Below are positions 23,918 to 33,033 of a stretch of DNA of 64,000 nt, one piece after another. Location: NCBI RefSeq assembly GCF_018332655.1, contig NZ_BOQL01000006.1, positions 62,001 through 126,000 on the forward strand, written 5' to 3'. Source of the DNA: Actinoplanes auranticolor (lineage in GTDB: Bacteria; Actinomycetota; Actinomycetes; Mycobacteriales; Micromonosporaceae). The stretch's first letter is position 1, and the number at the start of each line of letters is the position of its first letter. The notes beneath the pieces are model-generated. The model saw only the letters and a list, made by a program, of their open reading frames with translations. It had not been told where the DNA came from and ran no database searches. Both the position numbers and the translations under genes were made by a program.

Positions 23918-24580
23918 TCAGCCGGTGCGGGGAGTGACCAGGCCGGACTCGTAGGCCAGGACCACGAGCTGGGCCCGGTCGCGGGCGTGCAGCTTGGCCA
24001 TCGCCCGGTTGATGTGCGTCTTGGCGGTCAGCGGGCTGATCACCAGGCGCTCGGCGATCTGGTCGTTGGACAGGCCCTGCGCCACCAGGGCGACGGCCTC
24101 GCGTTCGCGGTTGGTCAGCTCCTTCAGCTGCGGGCCGGCGCCGGTGCGGCGTGGCTCGGTGACGTACCGGCTGATGAGCTTGCGGGTGATCGACGGCGCG
24201 AGCAGTGCGTCCCCGCGCGCGGCGACCCGGACCGCGTGCAGGAAGTCCTCCGGCACCATGTCCTTGACCAGGAATCCGGCGGCGCCGGCGCGCAGCGCGT
24301 CGAAGACGTACTCGTCCAGGCCGTAGTTGGTCAGGATGACCACGTGCACGCCGGCCAGGTCGGGGTCGGCGGCGATGCGCCGGGTCGTCTCGATGCCGTC
24401 CATCACCGGCATCTGGATGTCGACCAGGGCGATGTCCGGCCGGTGCTCGCGGGCCAGGGCCAGTCCCTGCGCGCCGTCGGCGGCCTCGGCCACCACCTCG
24501 ATGTCGTCCTCCACGTCGAGCAGCGCGCGGAACCCGCTGCGCAGCAGCGGCTGGTCGTCGACCAGCAGGACCCGGATCAC
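23918..24580 (-). CDS. NarL/LuxR-family response regulator
   Basis: 220 residues from a GTG that overlaps the kinase stop (GTGA). Receiver domain 1-120 with the acceptor Asp in IALVDIQMPVMDG (about residue 53) and Lys in FLVKDMVPED; C-terminal LuxR helix-turn-helix about 150-210 (LTNREREAVALVAQGLSNDQIAERLVISPLTAKTH). Activated by the neighbouring histidine kinase. The likely target is the MMPL transporter gene that is divergent from the kinase, as is usual for such pairs. Confidence 0.93.
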   Translation of the reverse strand: MIRVLLVDDQPLLRSGFRALLDVEDDIEVVAEAADGAQGLALAREHRPDIALVDIQMPVMDGIETTRRIAADPDLAGVHVVILTNYGLDEYVFDALRAGAAGFLVKDMVPEDFLHAVRVAARGDALLAPSITRKLISRYVTEPRRTGAGPQLKELTNREREAVALVAQGLSNDQIAERLVISPLTAKTHINRAMAKLHARDRAQLVVLAYESGLVTPRTG

Positions 24581-25686
24581 GCGGTCCGGTCCACGGGGAG
24601 CTCGGCCTGCACGGTGAAGCCGCCCTCGGTGCGTGGTTCGGCCCGCAGGCGGCCGCCCAGGGCGGTGACTCTCTCCCGCATCCCGAGCAGTCCGACGCCG
24701 GGCGTCGGGGCGGCGCCCGGCGTGGCCCGGCCGTCGTCGTCGACCTGGATGGCGAGGCCGTCCGGGCGGTAGTGGATCCGGACCGACGCGGTGGCCGCGG
24801 CGGCGTGCCGGGCGATGTTGGTGAGAGATTCCTGCACGATCCGGTACGCGGTGCGGTCCACCGCCGCGGGCACGTCCTGCCGGGCTCCCTCGATCGTCAG
24901 CGTCGCGTCCAGCCCGGACGCCCGGGCCCGTTCCACCAGCTCCGGGACGTGGCCGACGCCCTGCGGCGGGGCGGTGCCGTCGTCGCGCAGCGCCTCCAGG
25001 GTGGCCCGCAGTTCCCGGGTCGCCTCCCGGCCGGCCTCGCGGATGGCCAGCAGCGACTCCGGCACCTCCTCGCCCCGCTTGCGGGCCACGTGCACGGCGG
25101 CCTCGGCCTGCACCTTGATGACCGAGATCTGGTGGGTGAGCGAGTCGTGCAGCTCCCGGGCGATGTGCAGCCGTTCCTCGTCGGCGCGGCGCCGTGCGGT
25201 CTCCTCCCGGGTGCGTTCGGCCTCGTCCGCGCGCCGCTCGGCCTGCCGCAGAGCCTCACCCGCGGCGCCGGCCGCGATCAGCCAGGCCAGCTCCAGAGCA
25301 CTGCGCGCCCGGGTGAACGCCTCGCCCAGGTCGTGCAGGGACACCAGGGCCGCGAACGGCAGCGCGGCCAGCATGGCCACCGACACCACGATGGTGAGCC
25401 TGCGATGTCCGGCCCGGACGGCGGCGTACACGGCGAACAGGTACGCCACGGCGGGCACGTCGAATCCGGCCGCCTGCCAGCCCACCGCGCACAGTCCGGT
25501 GACGACCAGCACCGGTACGGGGGCCCGCCGCCGGGCGGCCAGCGCCAGGCCGGCGGCGACCAGCAGCACGTAGCCCAGCGGGTCGAGGTCCGTGGCGGCG
25601 CGGCCGGACAGCCCGCCGGTCAGCAGCGCCGCCGCGATGCCGACGGCGATCGTCCAGTCGGTGACAGCGGCCCGTCTCCTGCTCAT
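24577..25686 (-). CDS. Sensor histidine kinase (HisKA_3)
   Basis: 369 residues. N-terminal half with about five membrane segments (residues 10-150), a coiled coil rich in Glu/Arg (about 150-180), a HisKA_3 dimerisation domain with the phospho-His in HIARELHDSLTHQISVIKV, and an HATPase domain ending in the G-box TPGVGLLGMRERVTALGG. No large extracellular domain, so it probably senses a signal in or at the membrane. Overlaps the response-regulator gene by 4 bp and is divergent from the MMPL transporter. Confidence 0.92.
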   Translation of the reverse strand: MSRRRAAVTDWTIAVGIAAALLTGGLSGRAATDLDPLGYVLLVAAGLALAARRRAPVPVLVVTGLCAVGWQAAGFDVPAVAYLFAVYAAVRAGHRRLTIVVSVAMLAALPFAALVSLHDLGEAFTRARSALELAWLIAAGAAGEALRQAERRADEAERTREETARRRADEERLHIARELHDSLTHQISVIKVQAEAAVHVARKRGEEVPESLLAIREAGREATRELRATLEALRDDGTAPPQGVGHVPELVERARASGLDATLTIEGARQDVPAAVDRTAYRIVQESLTNIARHAAAATASVRIHYRPDGLAIQVDDDGRATPGAAPTPGVGLLGMRERVTALGGRLRAEPRTEGGFTVQAELPVDRTA

Positions 25687-25900
25687 GGCCGCACCCTAGC
25701 CGCAAAGGCCGCGCGAGCGAGTCCTGCCCGGGGACGAGCGAGTGACTACCGCGCCCGCGGTATCCGCGCCGTTTCTGCTGCGTCCGCGGCAGCCGGATGC
25801 GTCATCGGTGGCACCGGCAAGTGTCTGCGGCTGCCGGACGATCCGTGCCGTTCCCGGCGACAGGATCAGGCGACATCCGCAGAACCCGAGGAGAGCGACC

Positions 25901-28078
25901 ATGCCCACCGAGACTCCACCCGCGGACGGCGCCCTGGCCCGGCTGGCCCGCTTCTGTTACCGGCGCCGCCGCCTGGTGCTGCTGAGCTGGATCCTCGGCG
26001 TGCTCGCCGTGTCGGTCCTCGGCTTCGGCTTCGGGGCCGCCGCCGACAACGCCTACTCCGGGGGCGAGTCCGATTCCGCCCGGGCCCAGGTGCTGATCGA
26101 GCAGCACTTCCCCCAGCAGCAGGGCGACACCCTCACCCTGGCCGTCAAGGCGGACCGGGGGATCGACGACCCGTCCGTCCGGCAGCGGATCGAGAAGGTC
26201 CTCGCCGAGCTGGACGCCGCGGCGGTCACGGGGCCGGTGGTCTCGCCGTACGCGGATCCGGCGCTGGTCACGCCGGACCGCCGGATCGCCCGCACGACCG
26301 TCCCGCTGACCGGCCTGGAACTGCCCAAGGCGGAGGTGGTGCCGCTGGTGGACGCGGTCAAGGCGGCCTCCGGGGACGGCCTGACGCTGGGGCTGGGCGG
26401 GGAGGCGGCGGAGAAGGCCGAGACACCCGCGCAGGGCCCGGCCGAGGGCGTGGGTCTGCTGGCCGCGGCGGTGATCCTGTTCATCGCGTTCGGATCGCTG
26501 GTGGCGATGGGCCTGCCGATCGTGACGGGGCTGATGGCCGTGGTCGGCGGCGTCGCCCTGATGAAGATCGTCGGGCACGTGGTGCCGGCCCCGGACTTCA
26601 CCGTGCTCGTCGCCGTCCTGATCGGCCTCGGCGTCGGCATCGACTACGCGCTGTTCATCCTGACCCGCTACAAGGACGGCCTGCGGGCCGGCGACGATCC
26701 CGAGCGGGCCACGGTCACGGCCATCACCACCGCGGGGCACGCGGTGCTGTTCGCCGGCACGACCGTCCTGATCGCCCTGCTCGGCCTGATCGCCATGGGG
26801 CAGCGGATGATGACCGGCGTGGCCATCGGCGCGTCGGTGACCGTCCTGGTGACCATGGTCGCCGCGGTGACGCTGCTGCCGGCGTTCCTGGGCTTCACCG
26901 GCCACAAGATCAATTCTCTGCGACTGCCGCGTCGCACCCTCCGTACGAGTGGCGCCGCCGGTGCCCCGCCCCGGGAGCGGCGGGCCCCCGCCGAGCGCTG
27001 GGCCGGGGTCGTGCAGCGCCGGCCGCTGGTCGCCGCGTTGCTGGCCGGCGCGCTGCTGCTGGTGCTCGCCGGGCCGGCGCTGTCGATGCGGCTGAGCCTG
27101 CCCGACGCCAGCGTCCAGCCGCACGACCGGAGCAGCTACACCTCCTACGAGATCCTCTCCGAGGGCTTCGGCCCGGGCTACGGCGCCCCCCTGATCTTCG
27201 CCACCCGGATCGGCTCGCCGGACGCCGACCTGGGTCCCGTGATCGCCGCGGTCCGCGCGACCGAGGGCATCGCCTCGGCCACGCCGCCGCGGGTCAGCGA
27301 GGACGGGCGGGCCGCGACCTTCATGGCGTTCCCGCGGACCGGATATCAGGAGGAGGCGACCACCGAGCTGGTGCACGAGCTGCGTGACGACGTGCTGCCC
27401 GGGGTCGCCGACGGTGGCGAGGTCTACGTCGGCGGCCCGAACGCCGCCACCATCGACTTCGCCGAGGAGGTGAGCTCGCGCCTGCCGCTGATGATCGGCG
27501 TCGTCATCGTGCTGTCCCTGGTGCTGCTCATCGCCCTGGTCCGGTCGGTGACGATCGCCCTGCAGGGCGCGGTCATGAACCTGCTGTCGATCGGCGCCGC
27601 CTACGGCGTGCTGGTCGCGGTCGTGCAGTGGGGCTGGCTCGGCCCGGCGCTCGGGTTCCCCACCGCCATGCCGATCACGACGTGGGTGCCGATGATGATG
27701 TTCCCGCTGCTGTTCGGCCTGTCGATGGACTACGAGGTGTTCCTGATCTCGAGGATCCGTGAGGAGTACGAGCGCACCGGTGACACCCGCCGGGCCGTCA
27801 CCCTGGGCCTGGCCCGGACGGCCAAGGTCATCACGGCCGCGGCGGCCATCATGATCGCCGTCTTCACCACCGCCCTGCTCGGCCCGGACGTCTCGGTCAA
27901 GCAGATCGGCCTGGGCATGGCCGTCGCCGTGCTCATCGACGCGACCATCGTCCGGATGGTGCTCGTCCCCGCGGTGATGGAGCTGTGCGGCAAGGCCAAC
28001 TGGTGGATGCCCGGGCGCCGGGTACCGCGGGCGGCCCCGCCGGCACCGGCCGGGATCCGTGAGGACGCCAGGGTCTGA
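25901..28078 (+). CDS. MMPL/RND-family transporter
   Basis: 725 residues from ATG 25901, chosen for GAGGAGAG upstream; the frame is open back to 25742. Two repeats of membrane helices, each preceded by a large extracellular loop. Conserved proton-relay Asp-Tyr pairs lie in TM4 (GVGIDYALFILTRYKDGL) and TM10 (GLSMDYEVFLISRIREEYERTG), each followed by the basic loop typical of MMPL proteins. Exports lipids, glycolipids or drugs. The divergent kinase/regulator pair probably controls it. The 214-bp gap between them holds short repeated GAGCGAGT words but no clear operator. Confidence 0.92.
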   Translation: MPTETPPADGALARLARFCYRRRRLVLLSWILGVLAVSVLGFGFGAAADNAYSGGESDSARAQVLIEQHFPQQQGDTLTLAVKADRGIDDPSVRQRIEKVLAELDAAAVTGPVVSPYADPALVTPDRRIARTTVPLTGLELPKAEVVPLVDAVKAASGDGLTLGLGGEAAEKAETPAQGPAEGVGLLAAAVILFIAFGSLVAMGLPIVTGLMAVVGGVALMKIVGHVVPAPDFTVLVAVLIGLGVGIDYALFILTRYKDGLRAGDDPERATVTAITTAGHAVLFAGTTVLIALLGLIAMGQRMMTGVAIGASVTVLVTMVAAVTLLPAFLGFTGHKINSLRLPRRTLRTSGAAGAPPRERRAPAERWAGVVQRRPLVAALLAGALLLVLAGPALSMRLSLPDASVQPHDRSSYTSYEILSEGFGPGYGAPLIFATRIGSPDADLGPVIAAVRATEGIASATPPRVSEDGRAATFMAFPRTGYQEEATTELVHELRDDVLPGVADGGEVYVGGPNAATIDFAEEVSSRLPLMIGVVIVLSLVLLIALVRSVTIALQGAVMNLLSIGAAYGVLVAVVQWGWLGPALGFPTAMPITTWVPMMMFPLLFGLSMDYEVFLISRIREEYERTGDTRRAVTLGLARTAKVITAAAAIMIAVFTTALLGPDVSVKQIGLGMAVAVLIDATIVRMVLVPAVMELCGKANWWMPGRRVPRAAPPAPAGIREDARV

Positions 28079-28115
28079 CCGTGGTGCCGGCGCCGGACCC
28101 CGTTACCGTGCGGGG

Positions 28116-29288
28116 GTGGACGTCGACTTCGCCGATCCCGGGTTCCTGCGCGACCCGTACCCGCAGCTGGCCGAGCTGCGGGTACGGGCGCCGGTGAGCT
28201 GGCACGCCCCGACCGGCCGGTGGCTGGCGGCCGGGCACGCCGCCGTCGAGGGGGTGCTGCGCGACCGCCGCCTCGGCCGGTTCTGGCGCGACCGCGAGCC
28301 CGCCGCGGTCTACGAGCCGTTCAACCTGCTGCACCGCCACCAGATGATGGAGAACGAGCCGCCGGTGCACACCCGGCTGCGGTCGCTGGTCGCCCGGGCC
28401 TTCACCCGCGGGCACGTGGAACGGCTGGGCCCCGCCGTCGCGGCCGAGGCCGCCGCGCTGCTGGCCGCCACCGGCCCGGAGTTCGACCTGCTGGCCGAGG
28501 TGGCCGAGCCGCTGGCCGTCACGGTGATCGCCGAGCTGCTGGGCGTGCCCGCCGCCGACTGGCACCGGCTGCGCCCGTGGTCGGCCGCGATCGTGCGGAT
28601 GTACGAGGTCACCCGCACTCCGCAGACCGAGGCCGACGCCCTGGCCGCGAGCCGGGAGTTCGCCGACTACCTGCGCGACCTGGCCGAGCGCCGCCGGGCC
28701 GAGCCGCGCGACGACCTCGTCAGCCGGCTGGTGGCGGTCCGCGACGGCACCGACCGGCTCTCCGCCGACGAACTGGTGGCCTCGGCCATCCTGCTGCTCA
28801 ACGCCGGCTACGAGGCCTCGGTGAACGCGCTCGGCGGCGGCGTGGTGGCCCTGCTGCGGCATCCCGCCCAGCACGCGCGGCTGCGCGCCGACCGCGGGCT
28901 CGTCCCCACCGCGGCCGAGGAGATGATCCGGTACGACCCGCCGCTGCACATGTTCGTCCGCACCGCCGCTGCCGACGTCGAGCTGGCCGGAGTCACCATC
29001 CCGGCCGGCGCCGAGGTGGCCGCCCTGCTCGGCGCGGCCAACCGCGACCCGGCCGCGTTCGCCGACCCGGACTCGTTCGACGTGGGCCGCGATCCCAATC
29101 CGCACGTCGGCTTCGGCGCGGGCCTGCACTTCTGCCTCGGCGCGCCGCTGGCCCGGCTCGAGCTGCGTACGGCCCTGACCGCGCTGCTGGACCACGCGCC
29201 CCGCCTGGCCCTGGCCGCCGAGCCGGTCCACCGCCCGACTTTCGTCCTGCGCGGCTACACCGCCGTCCAGCTGACCACCCGGCCGTAG
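28116..29288 (+). CDS. Cytochrome P450
   Basis: About 390 residues from GTG 28116 (VDVDFADPGFLRDPYPQL); the frame is open back to 28059. Class-I bacterial P450: I-helix LLNAGYEASVNALGG, ExxR in AAEEMIRYDPP (helix K region), and the heme-binding loop FGAGLHFCLGAPLARLELR with the axial Cys. The I-helix has Ala where many P450s have the oxygen-activating Thr, but Ser follows, a common actinomycete variant. No ferredoxin or biosynthetic partner nearby, so the substrate is unknown. Confidence 0.9.
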   Translation: MDVDFADPGFLRDPYPQLAELRVRAPVSWHAPTGRWLAAGHAAVEGVLRDRRLGRFWRDREPAAVYEPFNLLHRHQMMENEPPVHTRLRSLVARAFTRGHVERLGPAVAAEAAALLAATGPEFDLLAEVAEPLAVTVIAELLGVPAADWHRLRPWSAAIVRMYEVTRTPQTEADALAASREFADYLRDLAERRRAEPRDDLVSRLVAVRDGTDRLSADELVASAILLLNAGYEASVNALGGGVVALLRHPAQHARLRADRGLVPTAAEEMIRYDPPLHMFVRTAAADVELAGVTIPAGAEVAALLGAANRDPAAFADPDSFDVGRDPNPHVGFGAGLHFCLGAPLARLELRTALTALLDHAPRLALAAEPVHRPTFVLRGYTAVQLTTRP

Positions 29289-29301
29289 CCGCACCTGAAG
29301 A

Positions 29302-29324
29302 GAACCGTAAGTGCGGCCGGACAT
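29302..29324 (+). promoter_or_regulatory. Copy 1 of 23-bp element shared around the BTAD regulator
   Basis: GAACCGTAAG, then T, then GCGGCCGGACAT. A 22/23 match occurs at 33002-33024. This copy ends 44 bp upstream of the RibD/DHFR-like gene. Probably a binding site of the BTAD regulator encoded between the two copies, or a shared promoter core. Confidence 0.65.
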
Positions 29325-29368
29325 GATCCGGTGGTCAGCACGGCACGCCCCGATCAAGGAGATCCACG

Positions 29369-29920
29369 ATGCGCAAGCTCATCAACTCGACCTACATCAC
29401 CCTCGACGGCGTCATCGACAACCCGATGTGGACCATGCCGTACTTCGACGACGAGGCCGGCGCCTTCGCCGGGTCGCAGACGGACAACGCCGACGCGTTG
29501 CTGATGGGCCGGGCCACCTACGACGGCATGTCGGTGGCGTGGCCGGCCATGGACGAGAGCGACCCGAACACCGGTGCGGCCTACTTCAACAACGTCAAGA
29601 AGTACGTCGCGTCGACCACCCTGACCGACCCCACCTGGAACAACACCGAGGTGCTGCAGGGCGATCTGATCGAGGCGGTGACCGCGCTCAAGGCCCAGGA
29701 CGGCAAGGACATCCTGCAGTACGGCTACGGCTCGGTCACCGCCCAGCTGCTCGCGGCCGGCCTGGTCGACGAGGTGCGCTTCTGGATCCACCCGGTGCTG
29801 GAGGGCGGCGACTCGCTGAGCACGCCGCTGAAGGACGTCAAGACCTCCTTCGAGCTGATCGACACCAAGGTCATGAAGAGCGGCGTGATCATCGCGTCGT
29901 ACCGGCCGAAGGCCGCCTGA
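29369..29920 (+). CDS. RibD C-terminal/dihydrofolate-reductase-like reductase
   Basis: 183 residues, ATG with AAGGAG upstream. The fold signature of the RibD_C family is clear: MRKLINSTYITLDGVID at the start, ADALLMGRATYDGM, and a late LAAGLVDEVRFWIHPVLEGGG-like segment that forms the NADPH site. Members are NADPH-dependent reductases of mostly unknown substrate; they lack folate-specific residues of FolA. Its stop (TGA) abuts the stop of the BTAD regulator gene on the other strand, and its upstream region carries the repeated element, so it is a likely target of that regulator. Confidence 0.88.
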   Translation: MRKLINSTYITLDGVIDNPMWTMPYFDDEAGAFAGSQTDNADALLMGRATYDGMSVAWPAMDESDPNTGAAYFNNVKKYVASTTLTDPTWNNTEVLQGDLIEAVTALKAQDGKDILQYGYGSVTAQLLAAGLVDEVRFWIHPVLEGGDSLSTPLKDVKTSFELIDTKVMKSGVIIASYRPKAA

Positions 29921-32900
29921 TCAGCGGGGTGGCAGCAGGGCCCGGGCGTCGTCCGGGCCCAGCCGGCCGCCCTCGGCGAGCAGCGCCGCGAAGCGTTCCG
30001 GGCCCAGCGCGGTGGAGACGCGGGCGGTGACCCGGTCCGTCTCGTCGCGTTCGGCCGGGGCCGCGGGGGCCTGCAACGCCACCCGCGCGGCGGCCGCGGC
30101 ACCGAGCAACCGGGCGGCGACCTCCGGCGCCGGCGCGGCCGAGGCCATCCCCTCCAGGGCCATGACGGCGTCGCGCGGCGCGTCGATCGCCCGCGCGGCC
30201 GCGAAGGCCTCCAGGTGCAGCGCCAGCCCGGCATCGGGATCACCGCTCTGCTCGGCCGCGTAGCCGAGCTCGACCAGGATCATCGGCAGGTACAGGGCGG
30301 GCTGCGCCTCGGCCCGGCCCTGCTCGGCGATGGCGCCGAGGTGGCGCAGCGCCGGCTCCACGTCGCCGCTGCGGCGGGCGGCCATGCCGAGGCTCATGCC
30401 GGCGAAGACCATCGCGGCCGGCGCGTCCTGCTCCGCCGCCAGCCGGTACGCGCGTTCGCCCAGCTCCCGGGCCCGCGAATAGTCGCGGGTCTGCACCGCC
30501 AGCCAGGCCAGCCAGGACAGCTTGCCGCCCACGTCCGGCCACAGTGCCAGCTCCTCGGCCCAGCCGAGACCCTGCTCGTGCAGGGCCGCCGCCCCCTCGT
30601 GGTCGCCCCGCATCTCGAGCAGCCCGCCCAGCCAGTCGTTGGCCTGCAGCCGGCCCCAGCGGTCGCCCAGCTCGGCGAAGAGTGCGTCGCTGCGGGTCCC
30701 GGTGCGCTCCAGCTCGGCCAGATCGCCGTGGATGTGGGCCAGCTTGGCCCGGGTGCTGAGCACGGCCGCCTCGGTCCAGCGGTCCTCGAACTCCGTGGGC
30801 AGCAGCTCCGCCGCCAGCGTGACCTCGCCGCGGTCGAGCACCGCGTTCGCCACGAACCACGCCGCCCGGTCGCCGGGGTGCGCGGCCAGCGCGGCGCGGA
30901 TCTCCTCCGGTACGACCGGGGCGCCCTGCAGCAGCGCGAACCCGGTCCGCCAGGCCGCCGCCCGGGCCTGCTCGGCCGCGCTGCCGTCGTGAGCCAGGCC
31001 CCGCCGGGCCTCGGTGAGCCGGCCACGCAGGATCCAGTACCAGGTCAGCGCGTTGGCCAGGCGCAACCCGCCACCGTGGGCCAGGGCTACGCGCAGGTTG
31101 GCCGTCTCCGCGTCCAGCCGGGCCAGCCACTGCTGCTGGTCGGCGCCGCGCAGGTGCCGGTCGGCGCGTTCGGCCAGCGCGGTGTAGTAGGCCGCGTGCT
31201 GGGCCCGTACCGCCGCGGGGTCGGCCAGCCGCTCCAGGCCGAATGCCGCGATGGATTCGAGCAAGCGGTAGCGCGGCTGCCCGCCGCTGTCGTCGGGCAC
31301 CACCAGGGACCGGTCCACCAGCCGGGCCATGGCATCCAGGTCCGCCCCGCAGACCTGTTCGGCCGCCTCCGGCGGGCAGCCGTCGGCGAAGACCGCGAGC
31401 CAGGCCAGCACCCGCTGATCCGCGGCGTCGAGCAGGTCCCAGCTCCAGCCGATCACCGCGGTCAGCGTGCGCTGCCGGTCGGGCACGTCGCGCTGGGCGG
31501 TGCTGAGCAGCCGGAACCGGTCGTCCAGCCGGTCCACCACGCCGGTCACCCCGAGCGAGCGCACCCGGGTGGCGGCCAGCTCCAGGGCCAGCGGCAGCCC
31601 GTCCAGGCGCCGGCAGAGCCGCGCGACCGCGGGCGCGGTGCGCTCGTCGAGCCGGAAGTTGCGCTGCTGGGCGGCGGCGCGCGCGGTGAAGAGGCGGGCC
31701 GCGGCGGACCGGCGGACCGCGTCGAGGTCCCGCTCGTCATCCGGTACGGCCAGCAGCGGCACCTCCCAGAGCACCTCCCCGCTGAGCCCGAGCGGCTCGC
31801 GGCTGGTGGCCAGCACCGTGACCCCGGGCGCCTCCCGCAGCAGCCGGGCGACCAGGGCAGCGGCCGGCTCGATCACGTGCTCGCAGTTGTCCAGCACGAT
31901 CAGCAGCTCCCGCCCCCGGAGCGCGGTGGTCAGCCGGTCGTCCGGGGCGACCCCGGCACCGGCCGCCTCGTGCACGCCCAGCGTGCTGAGCACCCGCTCG
32001 GCGATGCCCGGGTCACCGGCCGGCAGCGGCGCCAGCTCGACCAGGTGCACACCGTCGGGGAACACCTGCTCCCGGGCCGCCTCGGTGGCCAGCCGGGTCT
32101 TGCCGACGCCGCCCGGCCCGACCAGCGTGACCAGCCGCTGCCCCGGGACGAGCGTGCGCAGCTCGGCGAGCGCCTCCGCCCGCCCGACCAGCTCGTCGAG
32201 CCGGGCCGGCAGGCTGTTGCGGATGATGGCGGCCTTCGGGGGCGGGCTCAGCGCGGAGTCCTGCTCCAGGATCTTGCGGTGCAGGGCGGCCACCTCGGGG
32301 CCGGGGTCCAGGCCCAGCTCGTCGGCGAGGCGCTCGCGCAGGTCGGCGTAGCTGTCCAGGGCCTCGGTCTGGCGGCCGGCCGCGTACAGCGCCCGCAGGT
32401 GCAGGGCCCGCAGGCTCTCGCGCAGCGGATGCCGGGCGATGAGCTCGGCCAGCTCGGCGGCGACCAGATCGTGTTCGCCGCGGGCCAGCCGCGCGTCGGC
32501 GAGCCGCTCCCGGACGGTGAGGCGCTGCTCGGTCAGCCGGGTCGCCTCGGCCCGGACGAACTCCTCGTCGGCCATGTCGGCGTAGGCGTCGCCGCGCCAC
32601 AGCTTCAGCGCGGAGGTCAGCGTCTCGACGTCGCCGGCGCCGGCCAGCTCGGCGAAGTCGTCCGCGTCCACCGCGGTGGTCCGCAGCACGTACCCGGGGG
32701 AGCGGGACTCGATCAGGTCGCGGGCGCCGGGCTCGGCGTCGTTGAGCGCCTTGCGCAGCTGCGAGATGCGCACCTGGAGGGCGCCGAGCGGGTTCGCGGG
32801 CACGTCGGTGGCCCACAGGTCGTCGATCAGCCGGTCGGCCGACACCACCTGGTTGCGGTTGGCCAGCAGGTCGGCCAGCAGGACGCGCACCTTGGCGCCG

Positions 32901-32965
32901 GGCACGACGACCGGCTCACCGGTGTCGGTGGTGACCGCCAGCGGGCCGAGGATGCCGAATCGCAT
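29921..32965 (-). CDS. Large SARP/AfsR-type regulator (BTAD + NB-ARC + helical repeats)
   Basis: 1014 residues from ATG 32963-32965 (MRFGILGPLAV); a GTG three codons upstream is possible. Domains: OmpR-like winged helix (1-95), BTAD (about 98-245), NB-ARC ATPase (about 255-600) with P-loop GPGGVGKTR at 283-291, Walker B-like ELLIVLDNCEHV and TSREPLG, then a TPR-like helical tail. This is the AfsR/STAND layout: a pathway-specific activator held off until its sensor repeats are triggered. It shares a 68-bp intergenic region with the hydrolase gene at 33034 and converges on the reductase gene; the same 23-bp element precedes both forward genes, so they likely form its local regulon. Confidence 0.92.
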   Translation of the reverse strand: MRFGILGPLAVTTDTGEPVVVPGAKVRVLLADLLANRNQVVSADRLIDDLWATDVPANPLGALQVRISQLRKALNDAEPGARDLIESRSPGYVLRTTAVDADDFAELAGAGDVETLTSALKLWRGDAYADMADEEFVRAEATRLTEQRLTVRERLADARLARGEHDLVAAELAELIARHPLRESLRALHLRALYAAGRQTEALDSYADLRERLADELGLDPGPEVAALHRKILEQDSALSPPPKAAIIRNSLPARLDELVGRAEALAELRTLVPGQRLVTLVGPGGVGKTRLATEAAREQVFPDGVHLVELAPLPAGDPGIAERVLSTLGVHEAAGAGVAPDDRLTTALRGRELLIVLDNCEHVIEPAAALVARLLREAPGVTVLATSREPLGLSGEVLWEVPLLAVPDDERDLDAVRRSAAARLFTARAAAQQRNFRLDERTAPAVARLCRRLDGLPLALELAATRVRSLGVTGVVDRLDDRFRLLSTAQRDVPDRQRTLTAVIGWSWDLLDAADQRVLAWLAVFADGCPPEAAEQVCGADLDAMARLVDRSLVVPDDSGGQPRYRLLESIAAFGLERLADPAAVRAQHAAYYTALAERADRHLRGADQQQWLARLDAETANLRVALAHGGGLRLANALTWYWILRGRLTEARRGLAHDGSAAEQARAAAWRTGFALLQGAPVVPEEIRAALAAHPGDRAAWFVANAVLDRGEVTLAAELLPTEFEDRWTEAAVLSTRAKLAHIHGDLAELERTGTRSDALFAELGDRWGRLQANDWLGGLLEMRGDHEGAAALHEQGLGWAEELALWPDVGGKLSWLAWLAVQTRDYSRARELGERAYRLAAEQDAPAAMVFAGMSLGMAARRSGDVEPALRHLGAIAEQGRAEAQPALYLPMILVELGYAAEQSGDPDAGLALHLEAFAAARAIDAPRDAVMALEGMASAAPAPEVAARLLGAAAAARVALQAPAAPAERDETDRVTARVSTALGPERFAALLAEGGRLGPDDARALLPPR

Positions 32966-33001
32966 GGCGCACACCCTACAAGCGCGCAGCGGACCGGAAG
33001 G

Positions 33002-33024
33002 GAACCGTAAGGGCGGCCGGACAT
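33002..33024 (+). promoter_or_regulatory. Copy 2 of 23-bp element shared around the BTAD regulator
   Basis: GAACCGTAAG, then G, then GCGGCCGGACAT, in the 68-bp region between the divergent BTAD regulator and alpha/beta hydrolase genes. It differs from copy 1 at one position and is in the same orientation relative to its forward gene, ending 9 bp before the hydrolase ATG. Placed here it could control both the hydrolase and the regulator itself. Confidence 0.65.
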
Positions 33025-33033
33025 CGTGGGGGC

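Noticed and set aside
28770..28850. P450 I-helix AGYEAS taken as a missing catalytic Thr
   Set aside because: Many actinomycete P450s have AGHEAT/S at this place, so the Ala-Ser version is a common variant and not evidence of loss of function.
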